Assembly (NCBI GenBank): GCA_041655275.1
Contig: JBBAFU010000005.1
Coordinates: 62,001 to 126,000, forward strand
DNA from: JAJYRX01 sp041655275
Lineage (GTDB): Bacteria > Pseudomonadota > Gammaproteobacteria > Burkholderiales > Burkholderiaceae_B
Direction: 5' to 3'
Length of the DNA stretch: 64,000 nt
The translations under genes and the position numbers were made by a program. Positions 1-8,502 of the stretch are shown here, in pieces; within the stretch, counting starts at the first letter, position 1; the number at the start of each line of letters is the position of its first letter. The notes beneath the pieces were generated by a model. It searched no databases and was not told where the DNA came from. It worked only from the letters and a program-made list of their open reading frames with translations.

Positions 1-454
1 CCGAGAATCCGCCGATGACAATATTCTGCGGGGTGCGCGGCTTGAGCATCATGGTGTAGATGATGGCGTAGCCCACAAACGTGGCAAATGTGAGCCACAT
101 GGTCAGCGTATTGACCAGCAGATGCAGCACCAGCATGCCCGAACCGCACAACAGGCCCGAGAAGAGGATGACCTGCTGGTTGCTGATGCTGCCGCGGGCC
201 GTGGCGCGTTGCGCCGTGCGCAGCATGCGCGCATCGATCTCGCGCTCGATCAGGCAGTTGACGGCAAAGGCCGCCGCCGCCATCAGCCATATGCCCACCG
301 TGGCGGCCACCACACGCCCGGGATCGGGCAGGCCGGGTGCGGCCAGGAACATGCCGATCACGGCACAGAAGACCGCCAGCTGGGTGACCCGGGGCTTGGT
401 GAGCACCAGATACTGGCGCCAGAGGCTGGCGTTGGGGGTGGTGAGCGTGGTCAT
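1..454 (-). CDS. ctaB: Protoheme IX farnesyltransferase (heme O synthase), 5' part only
   Basis: This is the N-terminal ~151 residues of a UbiA-superfamily membrane prenyltransferase that converts protoheme to heme O for cytochrome oxidase; the gene runs off the left edge. The translation begins MTTLTTPNASLWRQYLVL, followed by the typical TKPRV segment (res ~19-23), hydrophobic helices, and the prenyl-diphosphate motif NCLIEREID (N66, E70, D74; the first Asp of NxxxDxxxD is Glu, which I recall as usual in beta-proteobacteria). The start codon overlaps the ctaA stop by 4 bp (ATGA), so the two are translationally coupled. It is the last visible gene of the oxidase biogenesis run. Confidence 0.95.
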   Translation of the reverse strand, partial: MTTLTTPNASLWRQYLVLTKPRVTQLAVFCAVIGMFLAAPGLPDPGRVVAATVGIWLMAAAAFAVNCLIEREIDARMLRTAQRATARGSISNQQVILFSGLLCGSGMLVLHLLVNTLTMWLTFATFVGYAIIYTMMLKPRTPQNIVIGGFS

Positions 455-1548
455 GTGGGTATCCTGCGGGGGATTGGGTGCACCAGGCGGACCTGCAGGG
501 TGATTCCCGCCAGAACCAGCCCGGCCGCACCCCCATTATGCAGCACGGCAATGACCAGAGGCCATTGGAAGAAGATGGTCGTCAGCCCGGTGAACAACTG
601 CGCAATCAGCAGTATCAGCATCAGGTGTGCCGGTCCGCGCAGGCCTTCGAAGCGGCGCAGCCTCCAGGCCAGAACGCCCAGATAGGCGAAGACGATGAAC
701 GCCATATTGCGGTGTACCCAGTGGATGGCGGTCAGTGCTTCCTGGGAGATCATCTCGCCGGAAGGGAGCATGCCCAGGGCGCGCACCAGCGAGAAGCCGC
801 CGTGCATGTCCATGGGGGGCATCCACTGCCCGTGGCACAGGGGGAAATCCATGCACGCCAGTGCAGCATAGTTGGTACTGACCCAGCCGCCCAGGGCGAT
901 CTGCACGAAAAGCAGTACCAGTGCGCCGGCGGCCCAGGGCCGCCAGACCGCCGATTCGGGCGGTAGCGGGGCGTGTGTCTTCTCGCGCGCCGCCAGCCAC
1001 GTCATGAGCGCCAGCAGCAGCATGCCGCCCAGCAGGTGGGTGGTGACGATGATGGGCATCAGCCGCATCGTGACTGTCCAGGCGCCAAAGGCACCCTGGA
1101 TGCAGACGGCCGCCAGAATGACGGTGGCCAGGGTGGGGCGTTCGCGCAGTGTTTCGCGCCAGCGCCAGGCCATCCAGACGATGGCGATGATGAGCATGCC
1201 CAGAATGGTGCCGGCATACCGGTGAATCATCTCTATCCAGGCCTTGGAGAAGCTGACCGGCCCATAGGGCATGGTCTGCAGGGCATCCTGGATGTGCGTA
1301 CTTGCGCCCAGCGGGCTCACACTGCCATAGCAGCCGGGCCAGTCGGGACAGCCCAGGCCGGAGTCCGTCAGTCTTACAAAGGCGCCGAACATGATGAGGT
1401 CCAGCGTCAGGAACCAGGTCAGGAACACCAGCCGGCGCCAGCGGGTCAGGCGGCGTGCGTGCACATCGGGCATCGCACCGTGGGTGGCTGCGGCCGGCAG
1501 GGAAGAGCTGTTCATGGCAATCGGGGCAATACAGTCATTGGGCATCAC
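451..1548 (-). CDS. ctaA: Heme A synthase (COX15/CtaA)
   Basis: A polytopic membrane protein that oxidises heme O to heme A. It is ~365 aa, the usual length of the family, with about eight hydrophobic helices. Family landmarks are visible: FVRLTDSGLGCPDWPGCYG in the first periplasmic loop, and histidines in EMIHRYAG, TTHLLGG, AIHWVHRN and AVLHNGG that fit the heme ligands. The longest reading starts at GTG 1548, directly after the upstream stop. ATG 1545 and ATG 1515 (MNSSSLP) are alternative starts and no ribosome site decides between them. It lies between the SCO-like gene and ctaB, with a 4-bp overlap to ctaB. Confidence 0.95.
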   Translation of the reverse strand: MMPNDCIAPIAMNSSSLPAAATHGAMPDVHARRLTRWRRLVFLTWFLTLDLIMFGAFVRLTDSGLGCPDWPGCYGSVSPLGASTHIQDALQTMPYGPVSFSKAWIEMIHRYAGTILGMLIIAIVWMAWRWRETLRERPTLATVILAAVCIQGAFGAWTVTMRLMPIIVTTHLLGGMLLLALMTWLAAREKTHAPLPPESAVWRPWAAGALVLLFVQIALGGWVSTNYAALACMDFPLCHGQWMPPMDMHGGFSLVRALGMLPSGEMISQEALTAIHWVHRNMAFIVFAYLGVLAWRLRRFEGLRGPAHLMLILLIAQLFTGLTTIFFQWPLVIAVLHNGGAAGLVLAGITLQVRLVHPIPRRIPT

Positions 1549-2169
1549 TCAGCCGATGCGCGAGTTGCGCAGCAGCTTGCGGATGTCGTCGCGCACCTTT
1601 ATGGGGTCGGCATCAGCCGGAAAGCGCATCATCAGATTGCCCAGCGGATCAATGATCCACATGGGCGCGAGCAGGGCGTCGGCTGCCTGGCCGGCATTCG
1701 CGTCGGGCACCAGGAACCGGCCCAGTGTTTCGGGCCGGGCACGCAGCATGACAGTGCCTTTGTACGCTTCCAGGATTTGTTTGTCCACTTCACCCTCATC
1801 AAGAATGAACCAGACGCGGCGCAGGCGCTCGACTTCCTTGCCCTGGCTGGCGTGCGAGTTGCGCAGGATGAAGAGTTTGCGCACGCAGGATTCCGGGCAG
1901 GCGGCATGGTCGGCGCTGACCAGTACCCAGTGCCCGTGCAGGCTTTCCAGGTCGTAGAGCCGGTCATCCAGCGTTCGCAGTGACAGTGTCTCTGCCGGTG
2001 GCAGGGGGCGCTGGGGATCGATGAGCTCGCCGTAATTGGTGCTGCCACCCGGGCGCAGGCCCGAGGCGGGCATGAAATAGGCGATGAGCGCAAAGACCAC
2101 GGGCGCCAATGCGATCAGCAGGATAAGGACGACGGGCGTCAGCGAGCGGGGCCGGGGGGTTTGGGTCAT
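1549..2169 (-). CDS. SCO/thioredoxin-like membrane-anchored protein of the oxidase locus
   Basis: A 206-residue protein with one N-terminal membrane anchor (res ~12-33) and a periplasmic thioredoxin-like domain. A CxxxC motif (C91-P-E-S-C95) resembles the copper-binding motif of SCO1/SenC proteins, but I see no obvious downstream histidine that would complete a SCO copper site. A redox or assembly role in oxidase maturation is therefore inferred from the motif and position. The start is ATG 2169, whose ATG overlaps the surf1 stop (TAATG). A longer in-frame reading to 2253 lies inside surf1 and is not needed. Confidence 0.8.
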   Translation of the reverse strand: MTQTPRPRSLTPVVLILLIALAPVVFALIAYFMPASGLRPGGSTNYGELIDPQRPLPPAETLSLRTLDDRLYDLESLHGHWVLVSADHAACPESCVRKLFILRNSHASQGKEVERLRRVWFILDEGEVDKQILEAYKGTVMLRARPETLGRFLVPDANAGQAADALLAPMWIIDPLGNLMMRFPADADPIKVRDDIRKLLRNSRIG

Positions 2170-2951
2170 TAAGACTCCTGGGAGCGGGAGTGCAGGCTGC
2201 GCCAGGCCAGCGCGGCGAAGGCGATTGCCGCGATGGCGCAAAACGAAAACCACTGCAAAGCATAGCCCCGATTGGTGTCGGCATCCACCGACGGATGGGG
2301 CCAGTCATGCGTGAGCGTCCCGTTTTCCTGCGCCAGCACCACGGGCATGAGGGCATGGCCCATGGCCCGGGAGAGTGTGTCCAGCTCCAGGTTCTGCACC
2401 AGGGGCAGTGTGCCCGGCGTCCAGTCCAGGTGCTCACCGGGTGCGCCCGACAGCGACCACAATTCCAGGCTGCGGGGCACATGGGCAAACAGCTCGCCCT
2501 GCACGGCAACGGTATCGCGCTCGCGGGCAAGCGTATCGGCCAGTCCGTCACGCTGCGCCAGGCCGCCGCGGCCCTGGGTGATGACGGCATCGTGCGCCAG
2601 CCAGCCGCGCAGCACTGCCAGCACCGTGACGCCGTCATCGAGCGCAAGCGGCGTCAGCACCCAGTAGCCCGGCTGTCCCTGCAGGTTACGATTGCCGATC
2701 AGCAGGCTGTAGTCATGAAGCCAGTGCCCCCGGGTGCTTGCCTTGCGCCAGGCCTGCATGGCCGCCGGCGGCGTGTTCGCATCCAGCTGCAGGGGTGCCA
2801 GTGCGGCCACGCGTGCCAGCTCCATACGCACAGCGTCGCGCTCGGTGGCGCGACGCAATTGCCAGCTGCCCAGCGAGGCGAGCACCGGAATCAGTGCGCC
2901 GAGCAGCACCAGAGCGAGGACTGTGCGAAAATGAGACGCTTGGTGTGCCAT
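2169..2951 (-). CDS. SURF1 family cytochrome oxidase assembly protein
   Basis: About 260 aa, with a transmembrane helix at each end (LVLLGALIPVLASLGSWQLRR near the N-terminus and FSFCAIAAIAFAALAW near the C-terminus) and a soluble central domain. This is the SURF1/Shy1 layout. The GxWQLxR motif near the first helix and the NRGYALQWF motif before the last helix are diagnostic. SURF1 proteins help insert heme a into subunit I. The gene overlaps the SCO-like gene downstream and is divergent from the DUF2909 gene, with only about 30 bp between them. Confidence 0.92.
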   Translation of the reverse strand: MAHQASHFRTVLALVLLGALIPVLASLGSWQLRRATERDAVRMELARVAALAPLQLDANTPPAAMQAWRKASTRGHWLHDYSLLIGNRNLQGQPGYWVLTPLALDDGVTVLAVLRGWLAHDAVITQGRGGLAQRDGLADTLARERDTVAVQGELFAHVPRSLELWSLSGAPGEHLDWTPGTLPLVQNLELDTLSRAMGHALMPVVLAQENGTLTHDWPHPSVDADTNRGYALQWFSFCAIAAIAFAALAWRSLHSRSQES

Positions 2952-2982
2952 ATCAAACCCATGGCCACTTCAGGAGGCCGCA

Positions 2983-3198
2983 ATGCGAATCATAGTCATA
3001 CTGGCGTTTCTGGGCATACTGGGCAGCCTCGGGTCCGCCCTGTTCCACCTGATGCGCGACAAGGGCGGGAGCAATCGCACCGTCAACGCCCTCACCTGGC
3101 GCATCGGCCTGTCGATTGCCCTGTTCCTGTTTGTGCTGTTTGCGCACCACATGGGGTGGATACGCAGCACCGGGGTCGAGTTCTATCAGAACCAGTAG
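2983..3198 (+). CDS. DUF2909 twin-transmembrane small protein
   Basis: A 71-residue protein made of two hydrophobic helices (res ~3-22 and ~41-61) separated by a short charged loop. This matches the small DUF2909 membrane protein found in beta- and gamma-proteobacterial oxidase loci. A strong ribosome site (AGGAGG, ~2971) lies just upstream of ATG 2983. Its last 13 bp overlap the end of ctaE on the other strand. Function is unknown; position suggests a structural or assembly role with the aa3 oxidase. Confidence 0.82.
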   Translation: MRIIVILAFLGILGSLGSALFHLMRDKGGSNRTVNALTWRIGLSIALFLFVLFAHHMGWIRSTGVEFYQNQ

Positions 3199-4061
3199 AC
3201 GAACAGGTACAGCCCCAGCCACACCACGTCAACAAAGTGCCAGTACCAGGCCGCGCCTTCGAAACCGAAATGATGCGTGGATGTGAAGTGGCCGCGAATC
3301 AGGCGCATCAGGACGACGGTCAGGAACACGGACCCCAGGATCACGTGGAAGCCGTGAAAGCCGGTGAGCATGTAGAAGATGGAGCCATAGGCGCCCGAGT
3401 CGAAGCGCAGATTCAGGTCGGAATAGGCATGCGAGTACTCGTAGGCCTGGCAGAACACGAAGGCAAAGCCCAGCACAACCGTGGTTGCCAGCCAGAAGAT
3501 GGCCTTGCTGCGCTGGTCGGCGCGCAGGGCATGGTGCGAGATGGTGAGCGTCAGGCCCGAGGTGAGCAGCAGGGCCGTGTTTATCGTCGGCAGCCAGAAG
3601 GGGCCCACGGTCTGGAACTCGGGCACCACGCCGGCCGGACCCAGGTTGGGCCAGGCGCCGGTGAAGCCGGGCCATAGCAGGTTCTGGTGATCCAGATCCG
3701 ACAGCCAGGGCGTCGTCACCTCACGCATGTACCACAGCGAGAAGAAGAAGGCCGAGAAGAACATGATCTCGGAGAAGATGAACCAGGCCATGCTCCAGCG
3801 GTAGGCGGCGTCAACGCGCTTGCTGTTCAGGCCGCTTTCGGATTCGGCGATGGCGTCGCGGAACCACAGGAACAGCGACACGAAAAGCCCGCCCACGCCC
3901 ACCAGGAACATGACGTAGCCGACCATGTACAGGTTGATCCACAGCGCCGCTCCCAACAGCGTGATGAGCAGCGACAGACTGGTGCGTATCGGGTGCGGAG
4001 AGATCCCCGGCACGTAATAGTACGGCGCCTCCTTGCCCCGGACTGCTTGACTTGCACTCAT
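3186..4061 (-). CDS. ctaE: Cytochrome c oxidase subunit III
   Basis: A 291-aa integral membrane subunit of aa3 oxidase with seven predicted helices. Family sequences visible are WFIFSEIMFFSAFF (the conserved Glu of subunit III), GFHGFHVILGS and the C-terminal HFVDVVWLGLYLFVYW. Subunit III stabilises the complex and is linked to proton uptake and turnover lifetime. It starts at ATG 4061 and ends in a convergent 13-bp overlap with the DUF2909 gene. It follows the DUF2970 gene, and the cox11/ctaG gene expected in this stretch is missing. Confidence 0.97.
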   Translation of the reverse strand: MSASQAVRGKEAPYYYVPGISPHPIRTSLSLLITLLGAALWINLYMVGYVMFLVGVGGLFVSLFLWFRDAIAESESGLNSKRVDAAYRWSMAWFIFSEIMFFSAFFFSLWYMREVTTPWLSDLDHQNLLWPGFTGAWPNLGPAGVVPEFQTVGPFWLPTINTALLLTSGLTLTISHHALRADQRSKAIFWLATTVVLGFAFVFCQAYEYSHAYSDLNLRFDSGAYGSIFYMLTGFHGFHVILGSVFLTVVLMRLIRGHFTSTHHFGFEGAAWYWHFVDVVWLGLYLFVYWF

Positions 4062-4101
4062 TGTGTTTCTCCTGCGAATTGGATTTTTTTAATATCGGCC
4101 G

Positions 4102-4326
4102 TCAGACAAGCACGGCAGCCAGCCAGCGGGCGGCCAGAACCAGTGAGATGACCAGAACGACGGCGGCCAGAATGCCGGCCAGAATCAGATGAAGCGGATT
4201 CAGTGCGGCGATATCCTGGTGATAGCCCTTGCCTTTGCGTACGCCGAAAAGCCCCCAGGCGACGGCCTTGACCGTCTGGAAGAAATTCAGCTTGCGCTGG
4301 CTCAGCTCCTGTATGTCTCGACTCAT
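4102..4326 (-). CDS. DUF2970 small membrane protein
   Basis: A 74-residue protein (MSRDIQEL start at ATG 4326) with one C-terminal membrane span (res ~49-70). The sequence NFFQTVKAVAWGLFGVRKGKGYHQD before the helix is the DUF2970 signature. Members of this family are small and sit near ctaE in many Burkholderiales; the function is unknown. A longer in-frame reading to 4371 lacks support because it runs into the preceding small gene. Confidence 0.8.
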   Translation of the reverse strand: MSRDIQELSQRKLNFFQTVKAVAWGLFGVRKGKGYHQDIAALNPLHLILAGILAAVVLVISLVLAARWLAAVLV

Positions 4327-4337
4327 GGGGCCTTGCC

Positions 4338-4448
4338 TCAGAGAAGTTCGCCGCCGCGCCAGAATGCCCATGCCATGATGAGGATCACCATGATCAGCAG
4401 GGCCAGGCCCAGGCGGCGGTTCTTGCGACGTTGCTCAGGAGTCACCAT
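4338..4448 (-). CDS. Cytochrome oxidase small assembly protein (36 aa)
   Basis: A 36-residue peptide, MVTPEQRRKNRR followed by one transmembrane helix (LGLALLIMVILIMAWAFW). This matches the small beta-proteobacterial 'cytochrome oxidase small assembly protein' that normally lies between ctaD and ctaG. It begins 17 bp after the ctaD stop and ends 11 bp before DUF2970. I considered whether it is the N-terminal remnant of Cox11, but its length and MTPEQ start fit the stand-alone peptide. Confidence 0.7.
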   Translation of the reverse strand: MVTPEQRRKNRRLGLALLIMVILIMAWAFWRGGELL

Positions 4449-4465
4449 ATCAATAATGCCTTTGT

Positions 4466-6058
4466 CTATTTGACCTCGGGCGGCGTCTCGAAGGTGTGAT
4501 GCGGTGCCGGCGAGGGTACCGTCCACTCCAGACCGGTGGCGCCATCCCAGGGCCGTGCCGGCGCGGGTTCACCCCGGCCGCGCACTGCCTTGATCACCAC
4601 CCACACAAGAATAAGCTGGGAGAACCCGAACCAGAAGGCACCGATGGTGGCCATCATGTTGAAGTCGGTGAACTGGGCGGCATAGTCCGCATAGCGGCGC
4701 GGCATGCCGGCCAGCCCCAGGAAGTGCATGGGAAAGAAGGTGATGTTGAAGGAAATCATGCTGCTCCAGAAATGCAGCTTGCCCAGCTTCTCATCGTACA
4801 TCGTGCCCGTCCATTTGGGCAGCCAGTAGTAAGCGCCCGCATACATGGCGAACAGCGAGCCGGCCACCATCACGTAATGGAAGTGGGCAATGATGTAGTA
4901 GGTGTCGTGCACGGCGATGTCGACCGGGGCCACGGCCACGATCAGGCCGGTGAAGCCGCCGATGACGAAGACGAACAGGAAGCCTATGCCCCACAGCATG
5001 GGCGTCTCGAAGGTGAGCGCGCCGCGCCACATGGTGGCCACCCAGTTGAAGATCTTCACGCCCGTGGGAATGGAGATGAGCATGGTCGCGTACATGAAGT
5101 ACAGCTGGCCGGTGATGGGCATGCCGGTGGTGAACATGTGGTGTGCCCACACCAGGAAGGACAGGATGGCAATGGCCGCCGTGGCGTATACCATGGAGGG
5201 GTAGCCAAACAGCGGCTTGCGCGAGAAGGCCGGGATGACGGCCGAGATGATGCCGAAGGCCGGCAGGATCATCACATAGACCTCGGGGTGACCGAAGAAC
5301 CAGAAGACGTGCTGGTAGAGCACGGGATCGCCGCCGGCGGCGGCGTTGAAGAACGCCGTGCCGAAGTGGCGGTCGGTGAGCAGCATGGTCACGGCTGCAG
5401 CGAGCACGGGCATGATGGCCAGCAGCAGGTAGGCGGTAATCAGCCAGGTCCAGCAGAACAGCGGCATCTTCATCATGGTCATGCCCGGCGCGCGCATGTT
5501 GAGTACCGTGACGATGATGTTGATGGCCCCCATGATGGACGAGGCGCCCAGGATGTGGACGGCGAAGATGGTGAAGTCCATGCCCGGGCCCATCTGCAGC
5601 GTGAGCGGCGCGTACATGGTCCATCCGGCGGCATTCGCGCCCCCGGGCACGAAGAAGGACACCGTGAACAGCGTGGCGCCGATGGGCAGCAGCCAGAAGC
5701 TGAAGTTGTTCATGCGTGCGAACGCCATGTCCGAGGCGCCGATCTGCAGCGGAATCATCCAGTTGGCAAAGCCCACGAACGCCGGCATGATGGAGCCGAA
5801 GATCATGATCAGGCCGTGCATGGTGGTGAACTGGTTGAACAGCTCCGGCTGGAAGAACTGCAGTCCGGGCGAGAACAGCTCCGTACGCAGCAACAGCGCG
5901 AGCACGCCGCCCTCGAACAGCATGGCGAGGGAGAACACCAGGTACATGGTCCCGATGTCCTTGTGGTTGGTGGCAAACAGCCAGCGGCGCCAGCCTTTTG
6001 GCGTGTCGTGGGCGTGGCCTTCGCCGGCTGGAATGTGATCAACGGTGACGCTGCTCAT
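4466..6058 (-). CDS. ctaD: Cytochrome c oxidase subunit I
   Basis: 530 aa, twelve membrane helices, the catalytic subunit that reduces O2 and pumps protons. The binuclear-centre signatures are all visible: WFFGHPEVYVMILP (CuB His and the cross-linked Tyr), AHHMFTTGM (two CuB His), the heme-ligand histidines in AHFHYVM and an N-terminal MHGLIM heme a ligand. Length and motifs are those of an A-type aa3 oxidase. It lies downstream of ctaC and upstream of the small assembly peptide in the same operon. Confidence 0.98.
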   Translation of the reverse strand: MSSVTVDHIPAGEGHAHDTPKGWRRWLFATNHKDIGTMYLVFSLAMLFEGGVLALLLRTELFSPGLQFFQPELFNQFTTMHGLIMIFGSIMPAFVGFANWMIPLQIGASDMAFARMNNFSFWLLPIGATLFTVSFFVPGGANAAGWTMYAPLTLQMGPGMDFTIFAVHILGASSIMGAINIIVTVLNMRAPGMTMMKMPLFCWTWLITAYLLLAIMPVLAAAVTMLLTDRHFGTAFFNAAAGGDPVLYQHVFWFFGHPEVYVMILPAFGIISAVIPAFSRKPLFGYPSMVYATAAIAILSFLVWAHHMFTTGMPITGQLYFMYATMLISIPTGVKIFNWVATMWRGALTFETPMLWGIGFLFVFVIGGFTGLIVAVAPVDIAVHDTYYIIAHFHYVMVAGSLFAMYAGAYYWLPKWTGTMYDEKLGKLHFWSSMISFNITFFPMHFLGLAGMPRRYADYAAQFTDFNMMATIGAFWFGFSQLILVWVVIKAVRGRGEPAPARPWDGATGLEWTVPSPAPHHTFETPPEVK

Positions 6059-6144
6059 GATGAACTCCTTCCTGCTTTTCCGGGCAAGCTTCTGGCGCCG
6101 GCCCGGTGGATACCTGTGAATGGGTGGCGTGCGACTTCCGGGAG

Positions 6145-7308
6145 CTAGCGCAGGGCCAGCACGTCAGAGGGTTGCACGACAGGGTCTTCGCCCTTGCCCG
6201 CATTGCTCCAGGCATTGCGCGTGTAGGTGATGACCGACGCGATCTCGGTGTTGTTCAGCTGGTCGCGAAAGGCGGCCATGGCGGTTCCGGGGTGCCCGTT
6301 GAGCACCGTCAGGATCTGCTCTTTCATGGGTGCCAGCACATAGGCTTCACTGCCATCCAGTGCGGGGAAGACCGGGGGCATGCCCTGGCCGTTGGCCTGG
6401 TGGCAGGCGACACAGTGCGAGGCATAGACCTTCTCGCCACTGGCCACCAGATCGGCGCTTTCCCACACCTTGCCGGCGTCATCACCGGCACCGGCGAGCG
6501 CGCTCACCTGTGTGGCCGCCCACTGATCGTACTCGGCCTGCTCGACCACCTTCACCACAATGGGCATGAACGCGTGATCCTTGCCACAGAGCTCGGCGCA
6601 CTGGCCGCGGAAGGTGCCGGTCTGCTCGGCACGGAACCAGGTGTCACGCAGGAATCCGGGCATGGCGTCCTGCTTGACGCCGAAGTCGGGCACCATCCAG
6701 GCGTGAATGACATCGTTGGACGTGAGCACGATGCGCACCTTCTTGTTCACCGGAACGACCAGCGGCTGGTCGACCTCCATCAGGTAGTAGGGCCCCCGCG
6801 GCTCCTTGCCTTCGATCTGGGCGCGCGGTGTGGCCAGCGTGGACAGGAACTTGACGCCCTGCGCGGGCCCGTCGACGTATTCGTAGCCCCACTTCCACTG
6901 ATAGCCCGTGACCTTGACGGTCAGGTCGGCATTGGTGGTGTCCTTCATGGCCACAACGGTGCGCGTGGCCGGCAGGGCCATGCCCACCACAATGATGAAC
7001 GGCACCACCGTCCACGCGATTTCCACCCCGAGGTGTTCGTGGAATTTTGCCGGTACGGGATGGCGCGAGCGCCGGTGCATGATGATGCTGTAGATCACCG
7101 TGCCGAAGACGCCGATGAAGATGACCGCGCATACGATGAGCAGCATCCAGTGAAGCCACTGGATACTGCGGGCGATCTCGGTGACCCCGCCGGTCAGGTT
7201 GAGCTGATTGACTCTTGGCCCGCCGGGCATGTCCTGCACCTGTGCACAGGCCAGACCCGACCATAATGCCAGTGCCCCTGCGCCCAGAACTCCTCTCAAC
7301 GTCTTCAT
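6145..7308 (-). CDS. ctaC: Cytochrome c oxidase subunit II with fused cytochrome c domain
   Basis: 387 aa from ATG 7308. It has a signal peptide (res 1-~22), two membrane helices (res ~52-76 and ~95-114), and a cupredoxin domain with the complete CuA site (H202, C237, E239, C241, H245, M248). The C-terminal extension carries a heme c motif C299-V-A-C302-H303, with M343 the likely axial ligand. This is a caa3-like subunit II, so electrons can enter through a tethered cytochrome c. It is the promoter-proximal gene of the oxidase operon. The in-frame extension to 7356 has no better start. Confidence 0.96.
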   Translation of the reverse strand: MKTLRGVLGAGALALWSGLACAQVQDMPGGPRVNQLNLTGGVTEIARSIQWLHWMLLIVCAVIFIGVFGTVIYSIIMHRRSRHPVPAKFHEHLGVEIAWTVVPFIIVVGMALPATRTVVAMKDTTNADLTVKVTGYQWKWGYEYVDGPAQGVKFLSTLATPRAQIEGKEPRGPYYLMEVDQPLVVPVNKKVRIVLTSNDVIHAWMVPDFGVKQDAMPGFLRDTWFRAEQTGTFRGQCAELCGKDHAFMPIVVKVVEQAEYDQWAATQVSALAGAGDDAGKVWESADLVASGEKVYASHCVACHQANGQGMPPVFPALDGSEAYVLAPMKEQILTVLNGHPGTAMAAFRDQLNNTEIASVITYTRNAWSNAGKGEDPVVQPSDVLALR

Positions 7309-7607
7309 GCTGACCTCTTTCCTGATGCGTGTTTGCGATTTCTTGACAAGAGTCAAGCAAAGCCTTTTCGAAACGCAGCAATACGCTCAAATTGTCGAAA
7401 GGCAGGCTTATGATGTCGTGTTGGGGTGCTGCCTGCTCTGATCTACTTGTTGTCGGCCGATTATAGCGGACCAAACAATTGTTTGCGTTTCAACGTTCGC
7501 ATTTAAACGTTCACACTTAAACAATAGACATTATCCGACAAACCCTGTTGCGCTACACTGAGGGAAAGCCCGCAGAATCCTCTCGCCACTCCACCCCTTT
7601 CCCTGTC
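7309..7607. other. Divergent control region between ctaC and the Nudix gene
   Basis: This 299-bp stretch holds no convincing gene. Two structures stand out. One is an inverted repeat CTTGAC-AAGA-GTCAAG at 7342-7357, about 35 bp upstream of the ctaC start. The other is a pair of tandem 14-bp direct repeats at 7492-7519 (listed separately). The region must contain promoters for both directions, but I cannot place convincing -35/-10 pairs. Confidence 0.5.
7492..7519. repeat. Two tandem 14-bp direct repeats upstream of the Nudix gene
   Basis: AACGTTCGCATTTA (7492-7505) is followed immediately by AACGTTCACACTTA (7506-7519), 12 of 14 bases identical. The block is distinctly A/T-rich in a GC-rich setting and lies about 90-115 bp before the Nudix start, the arrangement of tandem regulator half-sites. 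Nothing in the window identifies the binder. Confidence 0.4.
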
Positions 7608-8450
7608 ATGAACCGCCTTACCCCGCCAGCCCTGGAGCATCGTCGTCGTCAGCTGGTGCCGCGCCTGCAACAACTTCCCCCTTCTGGTGCCCGTCCGCTG
7701 ACGGTTGCCGGGCGTGTGGCCGGCTGGGTCACGCCGGCGGCCAGCCGTCACCTCGCCGGCGTGCCGGGCGTGCGTCTGGCGCGGGAGGCCGTGCATGTCG
7801 GCAGCGATGCCCGCAGGGGCCTGTCGCTGGATGCCGTGCTGGATGGTATTGCCCGTCACCTGGCCGCCCGGGGCGTCCTGCCCGCCTGGCGTGACGAGGC
7901 ACTCGATGTCGTGGGCGAAGGCCGCTGCCTGGGGCGGATAGAACGCGCCGCCGTGCGCCCGCTGGGTCTGCTCACACGCGCTGTGCATCTGAATGCCTGG
8001 TCACCGGATGGCCGCATGTGGGTGGCCCGTCGCGCGGCGGACAAGGCAACCGACCCCGGCATGTGGGATACCCTGGTGGGCGGCCTGGTCAGCACAGGGG
8101 AAACGCCGGATATTGCACTGTTGCGTGAAAGCAACGAAGAGGCCGGCCTGACGCCCGCATCGCTGTCTGCGCGGGGGCCTTTGCGCCTGCTGGTGCGCAT
8201 GCACCGCTGCGTGCAGCAGGGCTATCAGGTGGAAGAGGTGATCGCCAGTGACTGTGTGCTCCCCGGGGATGCGTGTCCGCACAATCTGGATGGCGAAGTG
8301 AGCGAGATTCGCCTGCTGTCGCTGGAGGCGGTATGGGCGCTGCTGGAGCAGGGCGGGTTCACCCTTGAGGCGGAGCTGTCCATTCTTGACAGCCTGCAGG
8401 CTGCGGCAGGGGCGGCACAGGCATTAGACGCCCGCATGGGTTCAGTTTAA
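7608..8450 (+). CDS. Nudix hydrolase with N-terminal DUF4743-type domain
   Basis: 280 aa from ATG 7608. The C-terminal half is a Nudix domain with the pyrophosphohydrolase box at res ~159-181 (G159-x5-E165-x7-R173-E174-x2-E177-E178-x-G180). The hydrophobic position after RE is Ser. The N-terminal ~120 residues resemble the DUF4743 domain found in thiamine-pyrophosphokinase-linked and isopentenyl-isomerase-like Nudix proteins. It probably hydrolyses a nucleoside-diphosphate derivative; the substrate is not evident. It stands alone between the oxidase operon and the PhaM gene. A 20-codon longer reading (to 7548) runs through the A/T-rich control region. Confidence 0.85.
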   Translation: MNRLTPPALEHRRRQLVPRLQQLPPSGARPLTVAGRVAGWVTPAASRHLAGVPGVRLAREAVHVGSDARRGLSLDAVLDGIARHLAARGVLPAWRDEALDVVGEGRCLGRIERAAVRPLGLLTRAVHLNAWSPDGRMWVARRAADKATDPGMWDTLVGGLVSTGETPDIALLRESNEEAGLTPASLSARGPLRLLVRMHRCVQQGYQVEEVIASDCVLPGDACPHNLDGEVSEIRLLSLEAVWALLEQGGFTLEAELSILDSLQAAAGAAQALDARMGSV

Positions 8451-8502
8451 GCTTGAGGCCTGCGGGGCAGGTCGGCTGCCCATCCCACCAGAGGAGGTTG
8501 AT

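Noticed and set aside
2190..3677. A 495-codon plus-strand frame across surf1, DUF2909 and ctaE
   Set aside because: It runs antisense through three genes with clear families and has no domain of its own.
4338..4448. Remnant of cox11/ctaG
   Set aside because: The 36-aa peptide has the complete layout of the known small assembly protein and a proper stop, so it is not a truncated Cox11.
4496..6148. A 550-codon plus-strand frame opposite ctaD
   Set aside because: Antisense shadow of cytochrome oxidase subunit I; His/Gly/Asp-rich with no motif.
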